Assembly (NCBI GenBank): GCA_002426555.1
Contig: DIQU01000001.1
Location: forward strand, 50,506 to 73,080
Source of the DNA: Firmicutes bacterium UBA5454
Lineage (GTDB): Bacteria > Bacillota > Clostridia > Caldicoprobacterales > DTU083
Reading direction: 5' to 3'
DNA: 22,575 nt
Shown: piece after piece, positions 7,670 to 14,078 of the stretch
Position numbering within the stretch: the first letter of the stretch is position 1
Layout of the letters: each line of letters starts with the position of its first letter
Translations under genes and position numbers: made by a program
The notes under the pieces: model-generated
The model's database searches: none
What the model was told of the DNA's origin: nothing
What the model saw: only the letters and a program-made list of their open reading frames with translations

Positions 7670-8152
7670 TTACTTAGTGCGGTATTTGCTGATGATGCCT
7701 TTGATGTCGGATGGCACCAGGCGACCGTAAACATCGTCATTGATCATTATAACAGGTGCCAGTCCACAAGCACCTAAACAACGTGTTGCATTCAGTGTAA
7801 AGTTAAAATCATCAGAGGTTTCACCAGGCTTTAAATCAATTTCTCTAACTATTTCATCTAAAATTGCCTGTGACCCTTTGACATAGCAAGCTGTACCCAT
7901 ACAAACACCTATAGTGTTTTTACCTTGCGGTTTAAGTGTGAATTGGGAATAGAAGGTAGCCACTCCGTATATATCGCTAAGTGGTATATCAAGTGCTTTT
8001 GCTATATATTCCTGCACTTCAACCGGCAAATAGCCATAGAGCTCTTGTGCCTTGTGCATAATAGGCATTAATGGACCTTCCTTGTCCTTGAATTCATCGA
8101 TGGTATTTTTCAATTCCATGAGCTTTTCATCTTGAAGAATAGAAGCTGTCAT
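7670..8152 (-). CDS. hndA: NuoE-like [2Fe-2S] subunit of the hydrogenase (HndA/HydC)
   Basis: 160-residue thioredoxin-like [2Fe-2S] subunit that works with the NuoF-like subunit as the NAD(P)H-side module. The four ligands C84, C89, C125 and C129 have the canonical spacing (C-x4-C ... C-x3-C), and the family motif GVATFYSQF is at 63-71. Length is normal for the family. The start is ATG with a GGAGG site 8 bases upstream. First gene of the hydrogenase operon: a promoter lies about 45 bases upstream, and a hairpin terminator separates it from the sensory cluster. Confidence 0.95.
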   Translation of the reverse strand: MTASILQDEKLMELKNTIDEFKDKEGPLMPIMHKAQELYGYLPVEVQEYIAKALDIPLSDIYGVATFYSQFTLKPQGKNTIGVCMGTACYVKGSQAILDEIVREIDLKPGETSDDFNFTLNATRCLGACGLAPVIMINDDVYGRLVPSDIKGIISKYRTK

Positions 8153-8197
8153 CTATACTCCCTCCCCATACAAAATAATAGTTTATAAGTCAAATAT

Positions 8198-8226
8198 ATT
8201 ATCTCATAAAGTGCTTTGACAATCAA
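8198..8226 (-). promoter_or_regulatory. Promoter of the hydrogenase operon, with inverted repeat around the -35 element
   Basis: Minus-strand TTGATT (8221-8226), 17 bases, GATAAT (8198-8203); transcription would start near 8190, giving a ~38-base leader. The -35 element sits inside an inverted repeat (TTGAC at 8216-8220, GTCAA at 8235-8239). A TTGTGAA half-site (minus strand, 8244-8250) lies just upstream and resembles half of a Rex operator, but no second half is clear. Confidence 0.5.
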
Positions 8227-8261
8227 GAAAAATCGTCAAGTTTTTCACAAATAATTAAAAA

Positions 8262-8298
8262 GAAAATAAAAAAACGTTCGCTATTATATATCAGCGAC
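8262..8298 (-). terminator. Terminator after the sensory cluster
   Basis: Minus-strand 5-bp stem TCGCT/AGCGA (8293-8297 with 8278-8282), a 10-base loop, then ACGTTTTTTATTTT. It lies 24 bases after the stop of the PHP gene. The stem is short, so readthrough into the hydrogenase operon is possible. Confidence 0.5.
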
Positions 8299-8321
8299 AT
8301 AAATTGATATAGCTGTTATAC

Positions 8322-9017
8322 TTATTTTTTGGATAATGATTCTAAAATTCCCTTTATGTTTAGTTCTTCGACAGAAATGGTCATTTTTCTTTCCAAGATT
8401 TGGCCCAAGCTATGAGCATCTGAAGAAAAAATTAATTTGGCAGGAAGACAAACAGAAGAATTCAATGGGTAGTTTTGTGAATATTCCAACAAACTAAGGT
8501 TTAAGTAAGGAGGCAGGAACCCCAGCTGTGACAGTACACTGAAGGAAGGTTTATTAATATGGGCAGGAACAGGCAACCCTTTGCATTGCCTGATCAGTTG
8601 TACCGCATCATCAAAGTTTATGGATAGAGAAGTCAATAAAGCCTGTTCCTTTTCACCTGTTATTTCATCCATTTCATTCATAATCCATTGATGCCCAAAA
8701 AAAGATGGGTTGTTTGCCAATCCATCATAGCAGGATTCAATTTGATTCCTGAATGAACAGAGAGAGTACAGGTCATAAAAATAGCATAGGAGATGCACCT
8801 CTTCCCTGGTTTGTATCTCCATACCCGGAATAACAAGTATTCGCTCTCCTGCTGACTTCATTACTGCCTCTACATTGTCACAGCTGTTATGATCAGTAAC
8901 TGCTATGGCATCCAAACCGTTAAGAATTGCCATGTTCACAATATTATTGGGAGTCATGTCGTCATCCCCGCAAGGTGATAAGGCAGAATGGATATGCAAA
9001 TCAATGGCAGCTTCCAT
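8322..9017 (-). CDS. PHP-domain metal-dependent phosphoesterase
   Basis: 231-residue PHP hydrolase, a family that uses a multi-metal centre to cleave phosphoesters. Metal ligands expected for the fold are visible: DLHIHS with H8 and H10, the VTDHNS motif with D42 and H43, E67, H75, H153 (PAHINKP) and the C-terminal SDAH motif (D200, H202). The substrate is unknown; family members act on histidinol phosphate, 3',5'-nucleoside bisphosphates, DNA ends or exopolysaccharide-linked phosphotyrosine. Start ATG has a GAGGTG site 8 bases upstream. Last gene of the sensory cluster, 9 bases after the second DRTGG gene. Its position next to a putative kinase pathway suggests it could remove a phosphate placed by that pathway or degrade a nucleotide signal, but that is inference. 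Confidence 0.88.
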   Translation of the reverse strand: MEAAIDLHIHSALSPCGDDDMTPNNIVNMAILNGLDAIAVTDHNSCDNVEAVMKSAGERILVIPGMEIQTREEVHLLCYFYDLYSLCSFRNQIESCYDGLANNPSFFGHQWIMNEMDEITGEKEQALLTSLSINFDDAVQLIRQCKGLPVPAHINKPSFSVLSQLGFLPPYLNLSLLEYSQNYPLNSSVCLPAKLIFSSDAHSLGQILERKMTISVEELNIKGILESLSKK

Positions 9018-9026
9018 ATCAGCACC

Positions 9027-9374
9027 TCAACCTTCTGCTCCGATACCTATATTATACAGCATACCGGTTAACTGAAACGCATTCAAATGGGTGGACAGTA
9101 TGGTTACTCCTTCCTCCTGTGCTTTTTCAATGGTCTTTTTATCTACTTCCATATTGGATGGAATTATCACCCCTGCCAGATCAAGCAAGGAGGCCACCGC
9201 TATAACATTAACATGAGTTTGAACGGTTATCCACACTGCATCCTTTTTTCCATTGGCCATAACCCAGCTGAGCAAATCACAGCAACAGCCTGATGAAACA
9301 TCACTTTTCAAACCATGACCCCTGGATAAGATTTTTAATTCCAATTCCTCTACTATGTTCTCAAGCTTTTTCAT
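9027..9374 (-). CDS. DRTGG-domain protein (copy B), with CCC motif
   Basis: 115-residue single-domain protein of the DRTGG fold, known from HPr kinase N-termini and from phosphotransacetylase/CBS proteins, where it is thought to be regulatory. Motifs visible are SSGCCCDLLSWVMA (27-40), WITVQTHVNVIAVASLLDLAGVII and the C-terminal GVTILSTHLNAFQLTGMLY. It is a paralog of the protein at 11285-11650 and shares its length and layout. Unlike that copy it carries three adjacent cysteines (C30-C32), which might bind metal or sense redox state. It overlaps the end of the HydS gene by 14 bases, so the two are likely co-translated; its ribosome site is weak. Confidence 0.78.
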   Translation of the reverse strand: MKKLENIVEELELKILSRGHGLKSDVSSGCCCDLLSWVMANGKKDAVWITVQTHVNVIAVASLLDLAGVIIPSNMEVDKKTIEKAQEEGVTILSTHLNAFQLTGMLYNIGIGAEG

Positions 9375-10695
9375 TATCTTTCTTTTCTTCCCTTCCGACT
9401 GACATTTTATCTGAAAGCTCTATCATTTCTTTCGCCAGCATTTTTACCTTTTCTCTTAGCTCAAATACACAATCCAGCTTGGAAGCGTTTCCCCTGACTA
9501 TATCCTCTGCCAGGGTTCTGCAGCTGGGTGAGCCGCAAGAACCACAATCCAAGCCAGGAAGCTCCTTATTGATACGCTCTAGGGCTTCCATCTTCTGAAT
9601 GGCAAGCACTATATCTTCGTCAAGCTTTAAAACGGGCTTCTCCATAATATTCTTTTGCAGAACCCAGTCCATATTTTCTTTTACATACTCCACCTCCGAT
9701 GCTTTGGGAGGACTGTTGTGAATCCCTTTAGCCAGTATGCGAATTCGATTTTTTGCTACATAGCCGTTTTCAAAGGTTAAAGGTCCGCCTACACAGCCGC
9801 CTGAGCAGGAAAGACCTTCAAAAAAGTCCAAATCAGACATTTTATTGTTCTCGATTTCCTCGAGGACAGGGATCACATTGGATATTCCATCTACTGCAAG
9901 ATAATTGTCAATTCCCAAAGACTGACTTTCCCCATTGCTGATTGCCCAACTTAAACCTGCACTGCTGGCCTTTTGCAGCTGTTCTGTATTATCAGGTACC
10001 TTGAGAAAAGAAGATATTGGTCCATAAATATCCAATATGGAGATGGCACCATCAACGTGTGATATTTCATTCCCAATTGGATTGCGAATACTGGTCATCT
10101 TCGCTGCACAGGGAGTAATGAAGAAAGCACCAATTTGCTCCCTGGGTACCTTGTATTTCCTGCTGAATTCATCCTTTGCCATCTGAGCTGCTATTTCCAT
10201 GGGAGATTCTACACGCACCATATGATCCAGCAGATTGGGAAAACGCACTTGTATCAGACGGACTATGGCAGGACAGGCTGAGGAAATCAAGGGCTTTTTT
10301 ATATCGGAAATAGCCAGTTTCTCTTTAATTAATTGAGTAACTATGTCAGCGCCTTTAGCTACTTCATACACATAGTCAAAACCAAGCTGCTTAAGTGCAA
10401 CCAGGACCCTATCGCAGTTTTTTAAGTTTTTAAACTGTCCCAGGAGTGCAGGAGCTGGTAAGGCAATTTTATATTTAAATTCATTTATTCTGGATAAGGG
10501 ATCGGTAACGGCAACTTTTGCGTGATAAGGACATACACGAATGCATTCTCCACAGTCGATACAGCGCTCATCAATGATTCTTGCCTTTCCATCACGTACC
10601 CTTATGGCTTCAGTAGGGCAGCCTTTGATACAATTGGTACAGCCCTTGCATTTATCTTTATTTAATGTGACGGAATGATAATATTCCCTCATCAT
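9361..10695 (-). CDS. Sensory-type [FeFe] hydrogenase (HydS-like) with C-terminal Fe-S domain
   Basis: 444-residue putative H2/redox sensor. An N-terminal 2[4Fe-4S] ferredoxin (C16/19/22/26 and C45/48/51/55) is followed by the H-cluster domain. The likely H-cluster cysteines are C141 (SSAC-PAI), C196 (TPCAAK), C297 and C301 (LSCSGGC); C141 to C196 is 55 residues, the same spacing as in CpI. The proton-transfer cysteine next to the first ligand is Ala140, a substitution characteristic of slow, sensory hydrogenases. The C-terminus has a four-Cys Fes-type site (C384, C387, C392, C409) and a charged helix. There is no PAS, kinase or phosphatase output domain, so the signal must go to a separate protein, most plausibly the RsbW-like kinase encoded upstream. 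ATG at 10695 is chosen for its GGGAAG site 9 bases upstream; GTG at 10701 is too close to it. The 93-base gap upstream may contain a promoter, but I could not define one. Confidence 0.9.
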   Translation of the reverse strand: MMREYYHSVTLNKDKCKGCTNCIKGCPTEAIRVRDGKARIIDERCIDCGECIRVCPYHAKVAVTDPLSRINEFKYKIALPAPALLGQFKNLKNCDRVLVALKQLGFDYVYEVAKGADIVTQLIKEKLAISDIKKPLISSACPAIVRLIQVRFPNLLDHMVRVESPMEIAAQMAKDEFSRKYKVPREQIGAFFITPCAAKMTSIRNPIGNEISHVDGAISILDIYGPISSFLKVPDNTEQLQKASSAGLSWAISNGESQSLGIDNYLAVDGISNVIPVLEEIENNKMSDLDFFEGLSCSGGCVGGPLTFENGYVAKNRIRILAKGIHNSPPKASEVEYVKENMDWVLQKNIMEKPVLKLDEDIVLAIQKMEALERINKELPGLDCGSCGSPSCRTLAEDIVRGNASKLDCVFELREKVKMLAKEMIELSDKMSVGREEKKDNEKA

Positions 10696-10788
10696 CTTCA
10701 CTCACTTCCCAGTATAATCGTTACATTCGATAATATAATTCTCTGCTGCTATAATATCTTGATAATGGATTTAGTGTAAAATTAAATT

Positions 10789-11295
10789 TCAAAATCCAAA
10801 AGTAATTTTCAGTGTTGTGCCTTGTCCTACTACGGAATAAATTTCAACCCGGCTTGCATTACGCTGAATATTCGGCAAACCCATGCCTGCACCAAAACCA
10901 AGCTCTCTTGCTCTTTCAGAAGCTGTTGAATAACCTTCTTTCATGGCCATATCAACATCGGGAATGCCAGGCCCTGTATCCTCGGTGACAATCTTTATTT
11001 CATGGGGTGTAAGCAATAAAGTCAACTGTCCCCCCCATGAGTGTATGACCAGGTTTAATTCAGCTTCATAGCAGGCGATAGCTGCCCGCCTGACCAGTTG
11101 CGAATCGATTCCCAGCTGTTTTAAAATATTTTTGATTTTCCCGGAAGCTTCACCTGCAGATGTGAAATCATCAGCTTCTACTGGAAAAACATGCTTCATT
11201 AAAACCTGTGTTTCTGAGCTTTCATGTTTGGCAGCTGGAGTGGTGGGAGGGGTCTCCTGGGGCCCCTGGAGCCCCTTATTGGAATCAGAGTTCAC
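10789..11295 (-). CDS. RsbW/SpoIIAB-like GHKL serine kinase or switch protein
   Basis: 168 residues. The first ~32 are a Pro/Thr/Ser-rich, probably disordered leader; the rest is an anti-sigma-factor-type ATPase. The N-box is ACYEAELNLVIH with N81, G1 is TEDTGPGIPD (104-113), and G2 is GFGAGMGLP (133-141). In RsbW and SpoIIAB such proteins phosphorylate an STAS anti-anti-sigma factor and hold a sigma factor, but no STAS or sigma gene is present here. The location between DRTGG copy A and HydS suggests it is the output partner of the sensor hydrogenase. Start is GTG with a strong AGGAGG site 8 bases upstream, and it overlaps the preceding DRTGG gene by 11 bases, implying coupled translation. 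Confidence 0.88.
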   Translation of the reverse strand: MNSDSNKGLQGPQETPPTTPAAKHESSETQVLMKHVFPVEADDFTSAGEASGKIKNILKQLGIDSQLVRRAAIACYEAELNLVIHSWGGQLTLLLTPHEIKIVTEDTGPGIPDVDMAMKEGYSTASERARELGFGAGMGLPNIQRNASRVEIYSVVGQGTTLKITFGF

Positions 11296-11650
11296 GGGGA
11301 TTACCTCCTCCTGTCAAGCCCGCCTCATATAATTTACCACAAGCTGTAAACAATGTATCTTTAGTGGTAAGCAGTACAATAGAACGCTTCATTGCCATGT
11401 CTATGATATCTTGTGCGGGGTGTTTCCCTCGAACAAAGACAATGGCAGAGACATCAAGGAGCTCTGCCGTTCTTATGACATGAGGGTTTGTTAAGCCTGT
11501 TAACAGCAAGGTTTGTTCCTTTACAAAGGCAAGTACATCACTCATCAGGTCGGAACCACAGGCTGATATTATTTCTTGATCCAACATGTTGTCACCATAG
11601 AGTACTTCGGCTTTCAAAATATTTTTTATCCTTAGCAGGTTCAATGCCAT
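11285..11650 (-). CDS. DRTGG-domain protein (copy A)
   Basis: 121-residue DRTGG-fold protein, first gene of the sensory cluster. It aligns by eye with copy B: SACGSDLMSDVLAFV, TLLLTGLTNPHVIRTAELLDVSAIVFV, and SIVLLTTKDTLFTACGKLYEAGL. The position of copy B's CCC is CGS here, so only one of the three Cys is kept. Function is unknown; a ligand-binding or scaffold role in the sensor pathway is inferred from its conserved company. ATG has a GAGGTG site 8 bases upstream. A TATAAT-like -10 (minus strand, 11666-11671) lies about 16 bases before the ATG, but its best -35 is poorly spaced, so the cluster promoter is uncertain. Confidence 0.78.
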   Translation of the reverse strand: MALNLLRIKNILKAEVLYGDNMLDQEIISACGSDLMSDVLAFVKEQTLLLTGLTNPHVIRTAELLDVSAIVFVRGKHPAQDIIDMAMKRSIVLLTTKDTLFTACGKLYEAGLTGGGNPREL

Positions 11651-11744
11651 CTGGTCACCTCTGGTATTATATCGTGCAATTGGCTTGATAATTATTTAAC
11701 TTACATTAAGGAACACATTTGCTGCATACTATCGCTTTATCTCG

Positions 11745-12623
11745 TTATCTCGTTATTGACTCCATATATTCTTTATATTGCATTAACATTTCTATATAAG
11801 TATACTTGATTTCAGCAGAAATTGCCAGCTTATCAGAACTATTTAGAGATAATATTTTATCAAAGGACTCACATGCTCTATCATACAAAGTTACAAGCCC
11901 AGATAAAATCATGTTGTTGGTATTCAACTCAGCTAACAAATCCCTCTTGTCCTCCATATCCGATTTCATGGCGTTGATTATATCATATGCATCATTTGAA
12001 CTTACCGCCCCGCTGTCCAACTGAAATACCAGCTTTTCCAATGAAAGATACTTTTCCTCCCAGATTTCATAAGCGGACTTGATAGCATCTACATTATACT
12101 GTGTTGCGATAATCTTCATATCTGCACCAGCTGTAGCCAGTTTATAGACATGAGATTCCATCCCATTAGCTTTTAGATCTTTTCTTACTTTTTTAGCGTC
12201 TTCTTCCGATTGGAATCCAATCGCCAAGACGCGGTAAAAATTGTCATGTAAAATATAAGCCGCTCCGCCCAGGGATTTCAATTCTTTGGCATATGCATGG
12301 GCATTTTCAGAATTGTTGAAAGCACCCATTTGAATAGTGTACATCACAAGAGCTTCAGCCTTCAACGAATCTGTTATCTTCTCCGCATCTGATACAGGAT
12401 CGGATGTTTTATCCGGTAAGGTCAATTCCTGATCATCCAGTTTGTTGCCTGGTACCTTATTCTGATCCTCACCGTTGAAAATAGGTGAAATCAATTTACT
12501 TACAAATTTCCCCAAGGTTCCTGCAAAGGCCAAATACAGAATAACAAAGCCAAGCAGTACGACCAGCAGCAACTTGGCATACCTTTTTTTACTTTGAGAT
12601 TTTTTTATTCTGGAATACCGCAT
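11745..12623 (-). CDS. SPOR-domain single-pass membrane protein
   Basis: 292 residues. A basic cytoplasmic N-terminus (RYSRIKKSQSKKRYAK) precedes one transmembrane helix (about 16-35), an acidic linker, and a SPOR domain at about 93-162 (YTIQMGAF ... NFYRVLAIGF ... AKKVRKDLKANG). SPOR domains bind denuded peptidoglycan strands at division sites or during sporulation. About 130 helical residues follow and are not a family I recognise. The start is ATG at 12623 because GGAGG lies 7 bases before it; in-frame starts at 12629 and 12650 either crowd or precede that site. It is divergent from the DUF6062 gene and a separate unit from the DRTGG/HydS cluster, 94 bases downstream. A role in cell-wall remodelling during division or sporulation is likely but not shown. 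Confidence 0.85.
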   Translation of the reverse strand: MRYSRIKKSQSKKRYAKLLLVVLLGFVILYLAFAGTLGKFVSKLISPIFNGEDQNKVPGNKLDDQELTLPDKTSDPVSDAEKITDSLKAEALVMYTIQMGAFNNSENAHAYAKELKSLGGAAYILHDNFYRVLAIGFQSEEDAKKVRKDLKANGMESHVYKLATAGADMKIIATQYNVDAIKSAYEIWEEKYLSLEKLVFQLDSGAVSSNDAYDIINAMKSDMEDKRDLLAELNTNNMILSGLVTLYDRACESFDKILSLNSSDKLAISAEIKYTYIEMLMQYKEYMESITR

Positions 12624-12742
12624 GTCCATGCCTCCCCTTCCCCTATCCATCTTTTGTCCCAGTATTTATATTTATGGTGAAGTTAAATAAATTATGATAG
12701 AATGAGTCAAAACACATCCAAATAATTGGGAGGTTTTGCGAG

Positions 12743-13507
12743 ATGAAATATCATTTGGATACAATCCCGGTATGGGATACCTATCACGAAGAGAGTGAGT
12801 GCCCTTTTTGTATCTTGGAACATAAATCAGAAACAGTCTATGTAGATTCTTTTCTGGGTGGATCGGTTATGGAACCGGCTACCCGAATTGAAGTTAATGA
12901 TAAGGGATTTTGCCCTCATCACAACCAACTGCTGTATCAAGCCCAAAATAGGTTAGGATTGGCATTGATGACCCATACTCATATTCTGGAGACTATCAAA
13001 AAATTAGAGAAACAGACGGAAGATCTGGAGAAGGCAGCTGAGAATCCTGACAAGGGACTGGGTCTTTTTACGAAGAAACTGTCCGGAGGAGATTCCAACT
13101 TGAAGCAGGCTGCACAAAAATACGGAACCTGGCTGGCTAATCATAAGAATCAATGTATTATCTGTGACAGATTGCATAATGCTCTGAAACAGTTTGCATA
13201 TACCTTTATTCACCTATGGGGCCACGACAAGGAGTTCCATAAAGTTTTTCAGCAATCCAGGGGCTTTTGTTTTTCACACCTCCCATTGATACTGGATATG
13301 TCTTCTGAATGTTTAAATAGCGCCAAACTTGCAGAATTTCTCAGAGAGCTGCTCCCCATTCAAATGAATAACATTGATCGGCTGGAAAAGGAGCTCTATT
13401 GGTTCACCCAAAAGTTCGATTATAAGAATCAGGATAAACCTTGGGGAAATTCAAAAGATGCCCTCCCTCGTATGCTGCAAAAGCTTACTGGAACATACAT
13501 GGAATGA
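12743..13507 (+). CDS. DUF6062-type protein with two CxxC/FCxxH metal-site modules
   Basis: 254-residue cytoplasmic protein of unknown function; I recognise the N-terminus (KYHLDTIPVWD ... ECPFC, LGLALMTHTH) as a family common in Clostridia, named DUF6062 as far as I recall. Two modules repeat the same pattern: C20-x2-C23 with FC57-x2-H60, and C138-x2-C141 with FC176-x2-H179, with inner spacings of 34 and 35 residues. Each could bind one Zn or Fe. No signal peptide or membrane segment. ATG has GGGAGG 9 bases upstream. It stands alone on the plus strand between the divergent SPOR gene and groES. Confidence 0.75.
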   Translation: MKYHLDTIPVWDTYHEESECPFCILEHKSETVYVDSFLGGSVMEPATRIEVNDKGFCPHHNQLLYQAQNRLGLALMTHTHILETIKKLEKQTEDLEKAAENPDKGLGLFTKKLSGGDSNLKQAAQKYGTWLANHKNQCIICDRLHNALKQFAYTFIHLWGHDKEFHKVFQQSRGFCFSHLPLILDMSSECLNSAKLAEFLRELLPIQMNNIDRLEKELYWFTQKFDYKNQDKPWGNSKDALPRMLQKLTGTYME

Positions 13508-13661
13508 GCAGTAACTATACAAAAATATCAGTAATAATCATTCCATTGTTGATTTATCGAGTAAGTGAAAGAAATACCCATAAAACAGGAACATATCTAA
13601 GGTAATTTGATATATTGGTGTATTTACCTCAAATATCATCTAATTTCATTGTTTGTAGTAT

Positions 13662-13690
13662 TTGCCATCCTATTTGCTTTTTAATAAACT
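13662..13690 (+). promoter_or_regulatory. Possible groESL promoter
   Basis: TTGCCA (13662-13667), 17 bases, TAAACT (13685-13690), ending 11 bases before the CIRCE repeat, so the transcription start would fall at the start of the operator. The match is imperfect; GATAAT just downstream (13692-13697) is an alternative -10 with no well-placed -35. Confidence 0.4.
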
Positions 13691-13701
13691 AGATAATGAT
13701 G

Positions 13702-13728
13702 TTAGCACTCAATAAGAGCGAGTGCTAA
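13702..13728 (+). promoter_or_regulatory. CIRCE operator (HrcA binding site)
   Basis: Exact match to the CIRCE consensus: TTAGCACTC, nine bases, GAGTGCTAA. It lies 35 bases before the groES ATG, so it is also in the leader mRNA. In Firmicutes HrcA binds this element and represses groESL until heat or misfolded protein titrates GroEL. The hrcA gene is not in this window. Confidence 0.97.
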
Positions 13729-13763
13729 CAAACCAAAAAATTATTACATAAGGAGGGTGTACC

Positions 13764-14048
13764 ATGAATATTAAACCATTGGGCGACAGAGTTGTTATTA
13801 AAATGATTGAAAGTCAGGAAACCACAAAAAGTGGAATCGTGCTTCCTGGTTCGGCCAAGGAAAAACCTCAAATGGCAGAGGTATTGGCTGTAGGTCCCGG
13901 CGGTCTGGTAGACGGTAAAGAAGTAAAAATGGAAGTGAATGTTGGAGACGTAGTCATTTACTCCAAATATGCAGGGACCGAAGTCAAGGTAGACGATGAG
14001 GAATACATAATAGTTCGACAAAATGATATCCTCGCAGTAGTTGAATAA
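13764..14048 (+). CDS. groES: Co-chaperonin GroES
   Basis: 94-residue 10-kDa co-chaperonin that caps the GroEL cavity. It has the typical N-terminus MNIKPLGDRVVIK, the mobile loop around residues 18-33 (ESQETTKSGIVLPGSA) and the closing IVRQNDILAVVE. Length is normal. ATG has AAGGAGGG 8 bases upstream. First gene of a CIRCE-controlled operon with groEL 30 bases downstream. Confidence 0.98.
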   Translation: MNIKPLGDRVVIKMIESQETTKSGIVLPGSAKEKPQMAEVLAVGPGGLVDGKEVKMEVNVGDVVIYSKYAGTEVKVDDEEYIIVRQNDILAVVE

Positions 14049-14078
14049 TCTAATAATTTATACAGGAGGTTTTTTACA

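Noticed and set aside
11741..11756. Tandem CTCGTTAT repeat at the 3' end of the SPOR gene
   Set aside because: Only two 8-base copies, at the stop codon; likely chance in A/T-rich sequence.
13600..13629. Inverted repeat AGGTAA...TTACCT after the DUF6062 gene
   Set aside because: Only 6 bp with an 18-base loop and no T-run; too weak to call a terminator or operator.
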